A stretch of DNA of 64,000 nt from Mesodorylaimus sp. YZB2_4 (Eukaryota; Nematoda; Enoplea; Dorylaimida; Dorylaimidae). The number at the start of each line of letters is the position of its first letter. Position 1 is the stretch's first letter. Made by a program: the position numbers and the translations under genes. The notes under the pieces are model-generated. The model had not been told where the DNA came from, did no database searches, and saw nothing but the letters and a program-made list of their open reading frames with translations. Location of the stretch: the NCBI GenBank assembly GCA_030248295.1, contig JASANH010000232.1, positions 310,001-374,000 on the forward strand, read 5' to 3'. Below, one piece after another: positions 11,801 through 33,465 of this stretch.

Positions 11801-12442
11801 CGACCACTTGACACCCTCCAGTGTACCGTTCGCTCTGGAACATTCGCACATTGGCCGCGAACCCGCCCCTCACAATGTCATAGCCCATATCCACTAATTG
11901 TAGCAAGGGACTGTCGGGTAAGCGACTTAGACTTGTATCGTGAGCACAAAAATTTTCATGCGAGGCACACTCGAGTTCATCACGTCCATCGATTTCGCCT
12001 GGTATACGTCGGCAATCGACAACACTATCGCACACAAATCGACGGTCAATGCATTCCCCATTGCTGAAAAATAAAAGTGTGATGATAACGAAGAAAATCC
12101 TGGATAATCTGTAAAAATCAAGTTCTATCTCCAAAAAATGCGACAAAAACGAGATTTTTGTAAAATCTGTACAGATTTTGTATCGTTAAGAAAGCTAAAA
12201 CCCAGAAACCAGAAAAATCAGCGTCTGAAATATCCATTTAAACTCTGAAAACATTTATGATCAGATTCTGGATAAGTTATATGAATATTATGAAAAATAG
12301 CAAGCCACAGGCACGAGTCATACCCGCATGGAAAGGTGTCCGGAGGGCAATCGCCTTTGATTACGTAAATTGCGCACGAGTTAAAAATCCAAGCGCATAG
12401 AAAAACCGCTTTCCATCCTTCTATACAAGACTCACTCGTCAT
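8824..12442 (-). CDS. Secreted LDLa-MACPF protein, terminal-complement-like (4 exons)
   Basis: Exons on the minus strand: 12442-12324, 12063-11646, 10313-9813, 9402-8824, all in frame, about 538 aa, which is close to complement C8/C9. Residues 1-30 form a signal peptide (ATG at 12440-12442). Exons 1-2 join into one LDL-receptor class A repeat (CPPDTFPCG, NGECIDRRFVC, DGRDELEC). Then come hallmarks of the C6-C9 MACPF N-terminus: MGYDIVRGGF, YTGGC and YYRLPHNLMNWTF. Exon 3 carries the MACPF signature GSGTHYVSEGTFGG. Exon 4 carries the late MACPF block, with a GG turn, the W of LEWLQTL, P, and IRLTPICDLI, followed by a short cysteine-rich tail. MACPF proteins oligomerise and form membrane pores, or act in development. 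TSP1 and EGF modules of vertebrate complement are not evident. AATAAA overlaps the stop. Alternatives are a perforin-like or Torso-like protein. The family call is firm; the role is unknown. Confidence 0.85.
9470..9535 (-). repeat. tRNA-like fragment in MACPF intron 3
   Basis: The minus strand reads GGTTCGATTCCCGGTGA, a good B box, preceded by tRNA-like sequence without a closed acceptor stem. It is probably a SINE fragment or tRNA pseudogene, not a functional tRNA. Confidence 0.4.
9678..9790 (+). repeat. Dispersed repeat family B, plus copy in MACPF intron 3
   Basis: It shares CGTGCCTGG, GTGGGAGAGA, and GAAACGTCAACC followed by GATGTTTCA with 27196-27440. It is inserted in the intron between MACPF exons 3 and 4. 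Confidence 0.6.
10504..10526. repeat. C-rich homopolymer (C9-T-C13) in MACPF intron 2
   Basis: A near-pure C run. Such runs recur in the window and may be assembly-sensitive or G-quadruplex prone on the other strand. The rest of this 1.3-kb intron (10314-11645) holds no recognised gene. Confidence 0.9.
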
Positions 12443-12888
12443 TACACATGTACGTGTATGGATAGAGGCAAACCAGACGACGTCGACCGACCGACCAAGG
12501 CAAGGTAAACACTTTTACTCTCGTCAGTCATGGCTGCACTAAAAGGCTGCCGCAGAACACCAACACAAAGTACACAGCCGTATATGGCCAGACGAGGCAA
12601 CCAGACGGCAGCACGATACGCTTGGAGAGGTCATGGTAGGAGCGCGTGCTAAGACTGCCAAAAGTGGCGAAGGAAAGAAGATACGAAGAGACAGCATAGG
12701 AAATTGACTTTGAGGCGAAAAGCGGAACGAACAGCAGTAAATCGGGTTTGAAGTGAACGACTACGTGGGCTGTTTTGCTATTTCCGGCATTTTGTTGGCG
12801 GTACTTTTTAGTAAAAACTACTCTGGTTATTCATGAATGAGATGCGGCCCAAACTCAAGCAAGGTGCTCACAAAAAGCAAGAAAAGCT

Positions 12889-12960
12889 TGCCGTGACCAG
12901 GATTCGAACCTGGGTTATTACGGCCACAACGTAATGTCCTAACCACTAGACGATCACGGC
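12889..12960 (-). tRNA. tRNA-His (GTG)
   Basis: The minus strand gives a full 72-nt cloverleaf with 7-bp acceptor stem GCCGTGA/TCACGGC, D arm TCTAGTGGTTAGGA, anticodon loop TTGTGGC (anticodon GTG) and T arm GGTTCGAATCC. It has no intron. A truncated relative lies at 36153-36200. Confidence 0.95.
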
Positions 12961-13470
12961 CACTTCGCCGACTATTGAGAAGCTTTTATGAAAGAACTGC
13001 CTGGGGTCTGGACAAAGTGAACTTGAGGGATGAGGCTTGATAACAAGGGGCTTTGCTAGCTTCTGACAGTGAGCTATACATAGTGCACCAGCCAGTACAA
13101 CAGTGCCCGCCAGCAAAACTCTCATTCACGATTACTGCAGAGATATAAATAGTTTACAAAAGCATTGACAAAATAATTTTGTTCCTTTATTTTAGTTGCT
13201 GACGAATATTTGAGGCAACTGATGGCCAGACCTTCAGTTCGCAAATATGGCCTTCAGGCCACTGACTTGCCTAAATGCCATTAATTCGCGAAGAGCATTT
13301 TTAGAAAGGTCCTACGACCTCAGTAACCTCAGTACTTCGTGACACTCAACCTGTCCTAACCAGTAACCCATGGCCATGTACCAGTGAGTCAGGCCACCAG
13401 TTTGGCTGCACGGCCAGCCTCCCTCTGCCCCTACCCCCCTCCCCCAGCACTCATTTGCAGTTAGGACTCA
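12961..13470. other. Intergenic, no gene seen
   Basis: No recognised feature. A C-rich patch near 13430-13445 precedes the candidate exon at 13471. Confidence 0.5.
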
Positions 13471-14692
13471 GGTGACAGAGGGTGTAAGGAGGCCTTTGGC
13501 GGGGGAGTCACTCTGCCGCAATGTTGCACAGGCAAATTACAACGCGATTTGGCGCACTTGCAAGCCGTTGTCTTCTGTACAGTCTGATCTAGCGGCAAAC
13601 CCGAGCATGTTGCGCTATCAGAATCAAATTCTTGCTGATAACGAAAAATCAGTCATTTCTGCAACACTGCGTGGTCTGAATTTCAAAGCCAGCAGCTTCG
13701 GCTGCTTTGATAGCGTTACACAGAGTGCTGCCGTGGGGACTTGTTTAAGGCAGCTGCAGAAACAGCTCATATCAGCTAACCTGGAAACTATGTGCAGAAC
13801 TGTAAATGAGGGTTACTGTAGTAATCACAGTACGAGGCATCTCTCGTAAAGCCCAGCCGCATTAGCTGTAGACCCTAAATCCTTGCGAAACAGGGGCCGT
13901 TGGAGTTCAACCCTGAAGCTATTAGTGAGGACCAGCATAGTTGGTGATGCCAATGGAATTCGTATTCCACGAAAGATGGTTTTTGATGTTGCTAATAAGA
14001 GTGAAATTTACCGATTGACCAATTATGATTAAACTGGTCATGATTGAGGCTATGCGAAACATGATTTTTTAAATGAGCACGGGACCTCTGTACGGGTTTC
14101 CACGCTAAATTGAACCTTTTTCAGCCAAAACCATGAGCTGTTTTCTCTCGACTGATTGGTTTCTGGCTCGACATCATTCATCTTGACTTTTCATAGTTTT
14201 TATCCTTGGAGATTTACCGCCGATGTACCCCCAAGAATTGTGGTCAACTGCTGAGCCATCGTCATTTTATGCGCGCTACTAGGAGCTAACCAAATTTCCT
14301 GTGCAACCAGAGAGCTGAGTCTGCTTTCTCGCATTCGAAAGCATCTAAACTTCCAATTTATGATTCTTTGTTGGGTTGTACCTCCCAAGATCGTGACGAG
14401 GGGCGTCTGGGAGGGTGCCTCCTTCGACTATACTGCACTATACTCCATCCAAAGCTACCCTGATGAGATCTTTGACCCTGCACTCCGGCATTACTTAACT
14501 CTCTGTTACATACTGAATCAGAGAATTGTCGCTTATCCTCAGTGCTGGTCATACAGCTATCAGTTAGGCCAAAAACATGATGCCGCAGTGGTGCATGGTT
14601 CTATGCTCATCTGCGCGTATCGCTATCGAACTAGGGAGCGCATGAAAGATTTTGAGGCTTGCGGCTGGCCCTGCGCTTTGAGTATTTCATAA
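13471..14692 (+). CDS. Putative cysteine-rich protein, two candidate exons
   Basis: Two plus-strand open stretches have amino-acid composition typical of coding sequence. One starts after an acceptor-like GACTCAG at 13470 and runs to about 13830. It holds regularly spaced cysteines (SLCRN, WRTCKP, FGCFD, GTCLR, MCRTV, GYCSN). The other, about 14420-14692, holds LTLCYIL, PQCWSY, LICAYR and EACGWPC. Six or so cysteines per stretch suggest a secreted disulphide domain of the kind common in nematode secreted proteins. No family was recognised. The intron between the stretches, the start codon and the 3' end are not resolved, and a decayed gene is possible. Confidence 0.35.
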
Positions 14693-15031
14693 AGCTTTCA
14701 GGCCGTCCTTGTGGTCTTAAAAAGTCCATGAATACCAGGCTAGCCTAGTCCTTTCCCTCTGACTGAGTACCCTCCTCAAATGTACACCACGCCCCGTCTG
14801 GTGAAATGTGGTAACTGCTGAACAGAGAAGCTGCAACAACCAAGCAATCTGTGAAAGCGGAATTATCTTATGCGGCGATATAACTCATTACCAGAACATC
14901 CAGTGCATAAATAACGTAGTATTGTACCCCCCCCTCAAGTGTACGATATCGTATGGCCCCTGACGGCCTTCTCAATATCATATTGCTATATTAGACAAAC
15001 GTTAGTTTAACTGTATAGCGCATGTTGAGCT
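14693..15031. other. Intergenic, no gene seen
   Basis: No recognised feature before the left terminal repeat of the next element. Confidence 0.5.
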
Positions 15032-17026
15032 GGGCCCCGTTGCATAAAAGCCAGGACAAGTCAACTCATTCAGGACGACTATATACCTTGTGTGTATTCG
15101 CGTAAGACAACTTTTAGTACGAGTGCAACTCCTCAGGCCAACTCCCTGAGTCGTCCTGAATCCTTCCCCAGAACCAGTTTCTAACGTGGCGGAATGGCAG
15201 TCGATGTTTTCGATGTGGTCGGAGAAGGTTGGTTTAGAATGCGTTCTAAGCGCGCTCCGAAAATTGCCAACGCGGCAGTTGCGGAGAGAGAGAATTGTCC
15301 AGCGTCTATAATATGACTCTCAAAAGATCATTATCCCTGGGCTGATCAAGGAGCGGAAAGAACCGAAATTCAGACACATTTCTATCGCTGGAGGCTTCAC
15401 ATGCAAGATCGGGGAACAAGCCTGAACAAAAATCATGAAAGAATGCGAGAATAGTTACGGTTTCGATGCTGGTGAGTTTGCAGTTTTGTTATATGAAGGC
15501 GGTGACTATGTGGCTGCTCGGAATGGGCCGATCACCTGAGCTGGCCCTTGAAATGCACCCTCCCATTTTCCTTCCTGGGTAAAGGCCACAACGCAAACTG
15601 AACTTCTCTGACGAATAGGGGTAGATTACGCGGGTTATGGGTAGGGTGATTGTGCGTCAAAATCCTGACGTTTTGACGTTTTGTAAATGACGTTTTGTAT
15701 GGTCACCTTTTGCGCGCCGATAATACTATACATAGTGATGTTCATTTTAGTTGAGTCTGGTACGCGAAGCCATGCAGGGAAACATGAAGATGGAAACGAC
15801 CAAGAAACGCGACCAGCACGCTCGATCAGGATCCCACAGATGCTTGTAACAACTGGAAGAAATGGTCTTCCAAGTTTTGGGTGAAGGAACAGTGGGACAA
15901 CAACCGTGACGCAGGAATATTGAGGTGCAGGGAAGGTCAGGTTGCATGGACAATATCTCGATGCTCCATGCATACAATGCTGTTGTTTTTACAGGCGAGC
16001 TATATCGTCGCGTGCATTGTCGCCAATGATGCCGTCCCAATCCTCAAAACCGATCTCCTCATCGCCAGTCCAGTCGTTAGCGCCCATTCGATCGCCCACG
16101 TCTCGTCCCATTTGCTTCCCTTTGCTGAGATCAGCGAATAATGGCTAGCTCATCGCTTCCGCTTACCAATCGGCTTGGCAACATCAATGATGGGAGAACA
16201 AAGCAAGAGATTCAAGTGATATTTGATTTAGCCAGCGGATGAGAAGAAATAAGTGATGAGTGTCATGTCTGAATTCAAAGTGTCGACAATTTGTTGCTCG
16301 GATCAAACAACATCCCTCTCGGCTGGCGCAGATGTCTGATCAGAGTTTTTTGGGTACCTCAATATTACTGGCATATAATGCCTGTGTCCGTTCTGTGATT
16401 GAATATGGTGCCATATGTTGGGATCCTGTGCTCGATAAGGGTATTCGAGAGTTAGAACGAGCTCAGTTTTATCCGTTGAGATTATATTTGAACGATTTTC
16501 GCATAACTCATAAAGATGGGCTGAAACAAGCTAGGTGGTCTTCACTGCATGATAGAAGGAGAGGAATGAAATTGTGCCAGTTTTATAACTTTTATCACGG
16601 TGCACATGATTTTCCCAATAGCCGCTTTGTGCATCGAGTGGCTTCTCGTGATAGTTGTCAGATACGTGATGATATGATGATGATATTACACTGACAACGA
16701 GACAGGAGGATTACTGTAGGCACCTGATTTATTGGTTGACTTGTGGCATCAGCACCAGTTCCTATTCGCTTGAGCGGCAAGATCAAACTTGACCTAAACA
16801 GTTGTCCTAAAAATACATAGGCGCTAAAGCACCGCGACCTCGCTTGAATTTTTTCCGTCTTTATCCGGTTTTAGGACAACTTTTCGTTTTCGCGCCGGCT
16901 CCTACGATACCCGTGTTATACGCAGTTATATGCTTCAACACGCGAAAACTAGTTGTCCTGAATAGAGTCGTCCTAAAAGTTGACCTAAATGAGTTGACTT
17001 GTCCTGGCCTTTATGCAACGGGCCCC
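15032..17026. mobile_element. DNA transposon-like element with about 45-bp terminal inverted repeats
   Basis: The left end 15032-15079 (GGGCCCCGTTGCATAAAAG, then CCAGGACAAGTCAACTCAT and AGGACGAC) is repeated in inverse orientation at 16966-17026. This gives an element of about 2 kb. No transposase was recognised inside; the interior holds a LINE fragment (16260-16694). GGGCC-GTT-CATAAA type ends are seen in several animal DNA transposon groups, so superfamily assignment is uncertain. A related end may be present near 20620-20640 (GTTTGTGAAACTGGCCCC). Confidence 0.65.
16260..16694 (+). pseudogene. Non-LTR retrotransposon (LINE) reverse-transcriptase C-terminal fragment
   Basis: The translated stretch contains YNACVRSVIEYGAICWDP followed by IRELERAQ, the typical post-catalytic thumb region of jockey/CR1-like LINE reverse transcriptases (V-R-x-x-I-E-Y-x-x-x-x-W, then LE-x-x-Q). 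No catalytic domain is present nearby, so this is a 5'-truncated or otherwise broken copy of about 140 codons. Confidence 0.7.
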
Positions 17027-18059
17027 TGGGCAAGGCGAACTAGAGTCGTATACTTGCCAGGTTTTCACTTGCCCTGCTCGTTTTCGGATGCAATGTGGAT
17101 GATGAGTGATTTCGGGATTTCTCAAAACGATTTTTGTTTTGGCCGTCACGGCTAATGTGTAAATTATATGCTCTCTATGCCCTGCTTACCATTTTTTCTG
17201 CATTCTGCAGCTTCTAATGTCGCAAGGTATCCAACAGAAACTCGCTTAGAACTTTCTTCTGCATAATTAGTTTTTTGAAGCTCAAAGGAAAGGAAGCTCA
17301 ATATTCGAGATCGATTCACCACCAAACACACTTAATGTACCAAGTGTACAACTGCGTGTATGTGCGCCTCAGAATAGAGGAATAACAAGCCGCGGGCGCT
17401 CCTGACAGCGATCCCTATTTGGCCTAACCTTACTGCATCTCTCTAAACAATTCCCGGGCACACACCCTGAGAAAGCGAGGGTGCTGTGTGTGAGGCTTTT
17501 TGAACTAAAAATTAGTGCAATATTTCTGTCAAAAGTGCCTCTGGTTTGCGTAGTACGAGTAGAAGACCTATAAGCATTTAGCAATTACGAGAGTGCGCGA
17601 AACGAAATTGCAGTATTCGCGTTTGCATCACGCGCATTACAGAACCATCCCTCCATACAGAATTCTTGAAATGAAAGTCTGCTTTTTCAGGTTCTTTTCT
17701 TTCGAACTGAGTAATCAACCTGCGTGTCTATGTAAAATGTCATAAACTATCCTACGTTTACGGGTATTCTACTGAAAAATTGCCCGCGGGCAAAAAAAAG
17801 TGTGCGCAAAAGTGGTTGTCACTTGCTTGAACCAGATATCTTATGGGCGCCCTGGATAAATCTTCAGAAATGATCAAATTCGTTACAACGAAGACTAGCT
17901 TTGCTGCACAGTGAAAACAGGTCGACAAAGAGGAGACTGGACGGTCGGGATTTTCCGACTTGTTTTCGACACAGAGTTGAATTTCCATGCAGTGTATGGA
18001 TTACATCCAACCTTAGTTAGTGACGGCAGGAAATACCTAGTTTTAGGATGTGTAACTCG
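17027..18059. other. Intergenic, no gene seen
   Basis: No recognised gene. The short open frames overlap on opposite strands. Confidence 0.5.
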
Positions 18060-18215
18060 TGACCGGGACGTGGGAGAGTATGAGACCAAACTGACGTCGG
18101 TGGACAAAAACTCCGATTGGAGCATGCACAGTATAGTCGAATATACTGGCGGCTGAAGGCTGAAACAACAACCTGAGGGATCTCCACTCGCCATGGGCCA
18201 CTAGCTGTGGTAGCA
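18060..18215 (-). repeat. Dispersed repeat family B, minus copy
   Basis: It contains ACAAAAACTCCGATTGGAGC, a TATAGTCGAATATA hairpin, then GGCTGAAACAACAACC and CACTCGCCATGG. This is the reverse complement of the order in 27196-27440. Confidence 0.6.
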
Positions 18216-18687
18216 TATGCTCCTGGTACCCTTTCGTGCACTTACCAGCAAGTGTGTGACGCGGGTGCATAGACGCTTACTTTTCCCTCTATCGTCTTTT
18301 GTCACTGCCGCGCCTGACTAGGTAACAGGGTAGCCATGGCAGCGGACCGTTTCACTCTTTGATCAGAGCGGGAATCCGAGTAATCGTCTATCTATACCCC
18401 TTGAGCATAGGAATTTATAGGGGCCTGACCGCGTGCCTCCACTTTGGCATGCTGACCCATTGGGTGCCCATTTTAGCTAATGTGGTCCTATTTTAGATAT
18501 CCTAGCATGTTACCCCTCACTTAGGTCCCGTACCGCTCGTCGGACGCTGAAATCCTATTTCCCCGGGGTGACAAATGAATATTTACAAATGAGAGGGACC
18601 TTTTGAGAAAGGGCCAAGCTGTCTTGGTCGTGTGACACTTTCAGGCCTTTGTAGACCATTATTTCGGTCGTTTACCAGAACACTGTA

Positions 18688-19157
18688 TTGAAAGATAGCA
18701 CCTGGCTTCAGAACTGCTCGCAAAGACCATCCTCGAGTCTACTGTACATTATTATTACCAAAAAACCACCGATGGAACTTGAAATGACAGCTTCAAAATT
18801 GGTGGGCATGAAAAGTCTGATCTTAATTTTGGTGGTACCCATCTTCGCAAGTGCGCCTGTCATGACGCTAGTTGAGAAGGCAGCAAACACGGAGATCAGT
18901 TTGGTCGACGTCCTACGTTTAATCGTTGTTGCTCTTATTGCAGTGGAAATAACAGTCATCGCAGCGGCTTTAATTGTGCTCTTATTTGGCGGTGTTTTTG
19001 TATTGGCAATGGCACTGCTCGCAACCTTGATGGCCGTCGTCGTGATTGCAGCAATGGCTACGATCGCTGTATCGATTGTTGCGGAGATAGTTTCGAAAGC
19101 GGTAGTTAAAAGTGCGAGGTACTCCACTTTAGCATGACAGCGATGGTTGGCACACAT
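18688..19157. other. Coextensive open frames on both strands, unrecognised
   Basis: About 450 bases are open on the plus strand (18688-19137) and on the minus strand (19157-18708), 149 codons each. The plus product is strongly hydrophobic, rich in V/A/I/L with membrane-like segments. The minus product is rich in T/A/I/K. Neither shows a known domain. Low-complexity composition can produce mirrored open frames by chance, so a real gene is not claimed. Confidence 0.35.
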
Positions 19158-20929
19158 GCTACAGCTCGTACTCGCTTAGCACATGCTTGTGTTTCGCTCA
19201 AGCCTCATATATTGTGCGTATACTTGACTAGCATATATTAGCTTTCGCTCAGTACAGACACATGTGTAAAACAGTTAGCAAATACCTACCTAACTTTTGT
19301 ACTGTTATTTGGTTATGTACAGTACAACATTGACTTTGCGCAATATAAAAAAATGGAAGCATGGCTAGAATGACTGCACAAAAAGAAAGATAATGGGGTC
19401 ATATGGGAACGGTCACTCAACCACCAGTGCAATGTGCATGCGTTATCTCAGTAGTGTTGGAAATGACGGTCAAGGTCAGTCCTGTCAAATCCCTGATTGA
19501 CCAACCCTTGGTCAAAGTCACGTCGGGTCAGAAAGTTTTTTGAGGAATCATTCAAGGTCAGGGGCAGGTCAGAGCTTCTAGCACCTGGTCTAAGTATTGT
19601 GGCAGTGAAAGAAAGTAAATTTAGTGAAATGTTGGTGGAAACATTCATGATCCTGCCTCTGTGTGTAGGAGTCTGGGGGAAGTTTTAAAGTCAGTTTAGG
19701 ATGCATCACAAACGCCAAGGCATGTCCTGAAGTCTCGGACAGTCCTAAGTCATTTCACAATCAGCTTGGGGTCCCACCCAAGGACACCTAGCGGTCTTAA
19801 GTTTAGGACGACCTCGATCATATCCTCAGACACTTTCTGGTGTCTTTATTTCCCAGCGTGCTGCCATGCTGTCACGGCTGTCAAGACAGTTTTTTTCAGT
19901 GACCTGTCAAGGGCAATCTTTGGGCGCCTTGAGTTTGCAATCTTTGGGCGCCTTGGGTCACTTTATCTTAGCTCTCTCGACCCGCAATAACAGTTCTTTT
20001 TCAGCTGAACTATAGTTCTGTCGTCCTTCTCTGGCCATTGAGGTCAAAAAAGGAAGACAGAATGTCACCATCATCATTTTACTCCTTATTCAGGAATTGG
20101 AATTCAAAGAGATACACATAGAAATTAATTAAAACTTATACGCGATGATAAAGTTACTACCAAGCATTCTCTGATTGGTACAGAATCCCGCAAAAGAGTC
20201 GCAAAAAACACAACATTCCGTTTGCAGGACTCAAAATTTTGGCTTGGCAAAACCAAGTGGTGTGGTTCACGGAGTCGCCTATTAACATGACAGATTTGTG
20301 TGTGAAACGAGAATTCCCACATCATTAAGCCCATGGTAAAGCTTATAAAATAAACCAGATTTGGCTCGTTTACAGCGACCAGCCTGCTTTGGCCAAGGCA
20401 TCCGCGTGTCAGTAAAATTATTCAGATACAATCGCACAGCAAATTTCGATTAATGAGGGGTGCTCAGCTTATTTCCCGCGTTAAATTTTGTGGTCTGCTA
20501 AAATGTGTCAAGTCATCCTTTTTTATTGTGAAATAAGATGTGACATATCTTAGGACGCGCATATCTACGGATAAGGCACCTCTAGGACAGCTATTCTGAC
20601 ACAAACGTAAAGTAGGATCGGTTTGTGAAACTGGCCCCTGCTGATTGTGAGTCTTGTGCTATTGCAGTTATCTCACTCGCACAGTAACTCAAAGCCGTCA
20701 AAGCCGTCGAAAAAACAGCTTTACATATCTTTTTGAGCTTTCTAAAAATTCAATTTTTTGTGCATGTTGTGAAATTTTACATAATTCAACGCAGGAAACT
20801 GTCAGCTGTACTAAATTTTCTTGGTGAACAGGCAAACACAGCGGAACTTTGTTGCTGGTGCTAGTTGATCAATGTCAAAGTCAGAGCCAGAAAATTAACA
20901 GTTTCTCGCATGTTAACTGTTAGGTCAGA
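19158..20929. other. Intergenic with GGTCA-rich repeat; no gene
   Basis: 19440-19600 is a copy of dispersed repeat family C (GGTCAGAAAGTTTTTTGAGG, then CAAGGTCAGGGGCAGGTCAG). The rest shows no recognised gene. Confidence 0.5.
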
Positions 20930-21030
20930 AAATCTGTTTTGGGGATGGTCAAGGTCGGGGTCAGGTCAGAAAATTTTTTGAAGGATCGGCCAAGGTCAGG
21001 TCAGGTCAGACACTGAAAAACCCAGGTCCT
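20930..21030 (+). repeat. Dispersed repeat family C copy
   Basis: GGTCAGAAAATTTTTTGAAGG, with flanking GGTCAAGGTCGGGGTCAGG and CCCAGGTCCTTGGAACACTA, matches 19440-19600 and 60165-60315 in order and orientation. Confidence 0.65.
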
Positions 21031-21294
21031 TGGAACACTAGCTGCTATGACATCTAGCAGCAGTCAAAACTTAAAAAAAGCAAGGCCGTGCGGTGGCCAG
21101 CATAATAGCAGCGTCCCTATGTGTATTTCCTCTCCACTAGCAGCCACTCCACAACTGGGCATCCGCACTGGACACCGACTTTCTCAGACGATGGCGGATG
21201 CTGAACAGCCGAGAGTGTCTCCTCGTTTGGCGCCCCTCTCCGATGGGAACAATTCTAGGGTACTGGGTTAGTCACCCACGGCCTGGCGTGCAAG

Positions 21295-21410
21295 GCCAGC
21301 AAGGGTTTATGGTTCGCAAACCGACATTCATCACCGGGGATCGAACCCAGGGCCGTGTCCAGCCACTCGCTCCCAAGCGAGGAGACACGAATGCCAGGAG
21401 CCAGGGGCAG
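21295..21410 (-). repeat. tRNA-derived SINE fragment
   Basis: The minus strand shows an anticodon-arm-like CTCGCTTGGGAGCGAG and a strong B box GGGTTCGATCCCCGGTGATG. No closed acceptor stem is seen, so it is a SINE or tRNA relic. Confidence 0.5.
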
Positions 21411-22449
21411 GCGCGTAGGCAGGGGGGAGCTTGGGGGCTCGGGTACCCTACGACCCTTAAAAAAAAGGTAGAGATAACCTTTAAAAGCTTAATACAATCT
21501 CGGCCATGCGTTTGGTTGCATGCCCACTTATACCTACATTTTTGTTTTCGCAGCGCAAGATTGAAATTTTTCGCCTCCAGCGGAACGGAGATGAACCCGA
21601 GTGGCGAGCACAGCGGGTGCCATTGCGGCCAACAATCCCCTTCCAAACCAGAGAAATGGCCACAGTGGGGACCCAGTTTGTAACATTAAATGTTACAGTA
21701 TCATTAGTACGGTCTGCTATTGTTTGCTGACACAGATGCTCCTCATTGCTTCTGTACGATCAGGAAGATTCTGAACTGTATGAATTTTTAGTAGGTCAGA
21801 ATCCGCGCAGAAGCCTTCAGCATTTTGGCAGGAAATTGGCTTGAGGTTTTGGCAGGGGTTAAGAGTCTGATTTCTTGCCCTGAACCAGGTATTTCCTGCA
21901 AATTTATTCATAGAATCGTGAAAAATTATATGCGTGAGGTCAATTTTTCAAAAGTTTCCGCCCTGTACCCCACCCCCTCTCAGGCGCGTATCACGCCTTC
22001 GGTGCCAATTTTGAACTTCCAAATCGGATTTCATTTCCCATTCATGTAGCGAGATAAGCGTTGTGGAAGCGTATAGCGGCAGAGACTGCTCTGGTCGGCC
22101 GACGATGAGAGACCGAGTATAGAGAAGCTTAGTTACACTGTCTTTTAAGGATAAAGGTACGCCGGCGGCCACTCTGGTCAGCGACAGAACGAAGAATGAG
22201 CCAAAGGAAAGCGAACTATAGGCATAGAAGGAGAAAAGAATCACATTGTAAAGTCACAGATCGACGCTGCTTCTCCTGGGCTGTAATGTGAGCATTGAAT
22301 CCATCGCGCTCCGTCGCGATAATTCATCAACTCGACTTTGCACGAGCCGCTAAATTAACATATTTAGGCAAATGTTTTTGTTGGCACCCTACGACCCCGA
22401 AAATCCAGCGTACGCGCTGCACCACCGCGGCCGCGAATGATTTCTTGCA
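21411..22449. repeat. Dispersed repeat family D copy
   Basis: The segment with TTTCCTGCAAATTTATTCAT (21890-21911), and later GTTGGCACCCTACGACCCCGA, recurs in the same order at 40180-40445. The start resembles a GGCGTAGGCAGGGGGG transposon end. No coding capacity was recognised. Confidence 0.6.
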
Positions 22450-23263
22450 CCCGTCCGGATCGTAGATGACTGTATGTCCCTACTGGACGAGTGAGCATCG
22501 AAGAAGGCACAAAATGTAAAGTGCCTTGCTGTGCTGTGCAATGTACAGTAGGTTCATTTTTCAGATTGATCCGACTTGGGCCAGTGGTGACAAGGATTTC
22601 TGGACCATCAAGCGCTGTGATAGATCACGCGAACAACTAAGGATATCAGACGCTCTTGTTGACGATTACTCCCAGTGTTTAGATATTATTGATCGTCTAT
22701 GTTTTCTTGTCTCCCCGTCGTCTCCAATTCATCACCCGTCGTCCTCGCCCGCCCAAGGTCGCCGCCATTGACCAGACGCGAATTTTGTCAAGACTTTTTA
22801 CCACTCCTTTGAGAAAAGTTAACGGCCGATGCCAACGCGGTACGCAAAATGTTTATTCGGAGGGACGACTCATTTTGATAGGCTTTTCAGGCCTGTCTTT
22901 TGGCGTGTTGACTAGAGATCAATTGGATTGGACGAGAATGAATATACAATCTCACAAATTTTCAAAGACGACGTCCGCCAGAGGGGTTGTGGCTGCGCGA
23001 TGAGACACCACGTCTGCCCTTCTCCCTTTCAGCCCGCCCGCCTGCTCTGCGTCTATCGATCGAGCAAGACTAGCGCGCAGGCAGTGTGGGAGCGTGCGCT
23101 CGCTCCGCCCAGTTGGCTCGATCGCATCGCGCGCACGTCGGGTTGTGTGGATTCTATTGTTGTTTACCATCGTTTTCTCTTATTCTCTTGACGAAAAGAC
23201 ATAAGTTTCGGATAAACCAGCTAATAGTTTGGGAGAAAAGGAACTAGAATCTGCTCAGACAAA
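22450..23263 (+). promoter_or_regulatory. Probable PI3K promoter and 5' UTR region, CpG-rich
   Basis: The stretch before the PI3K ATG at 23264 contains a GC- and CpG-rich block (about 23030-23150, many GCGC and ATCGATCG words) that contrasts with the AT-leaning surroundings. This suggests promoter or 5' UTR sequence. No TATA box or transcription start could be fixed. The ATG context is AAAATGG. Confidence 0.35.

Positions 23264-33465
<10,202 letters not shown>

Noticed and set aside
15635-16148. Several overlapping open frames on both strands
   Set aside because: They lie inside the TIR element, overlap in opposite directions, have no family motif and no splice context.
21047-21730. Open frames around the SINE at 21295
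   Set aside because: They span the tRNA-like repeat on both strands and show no protein family.
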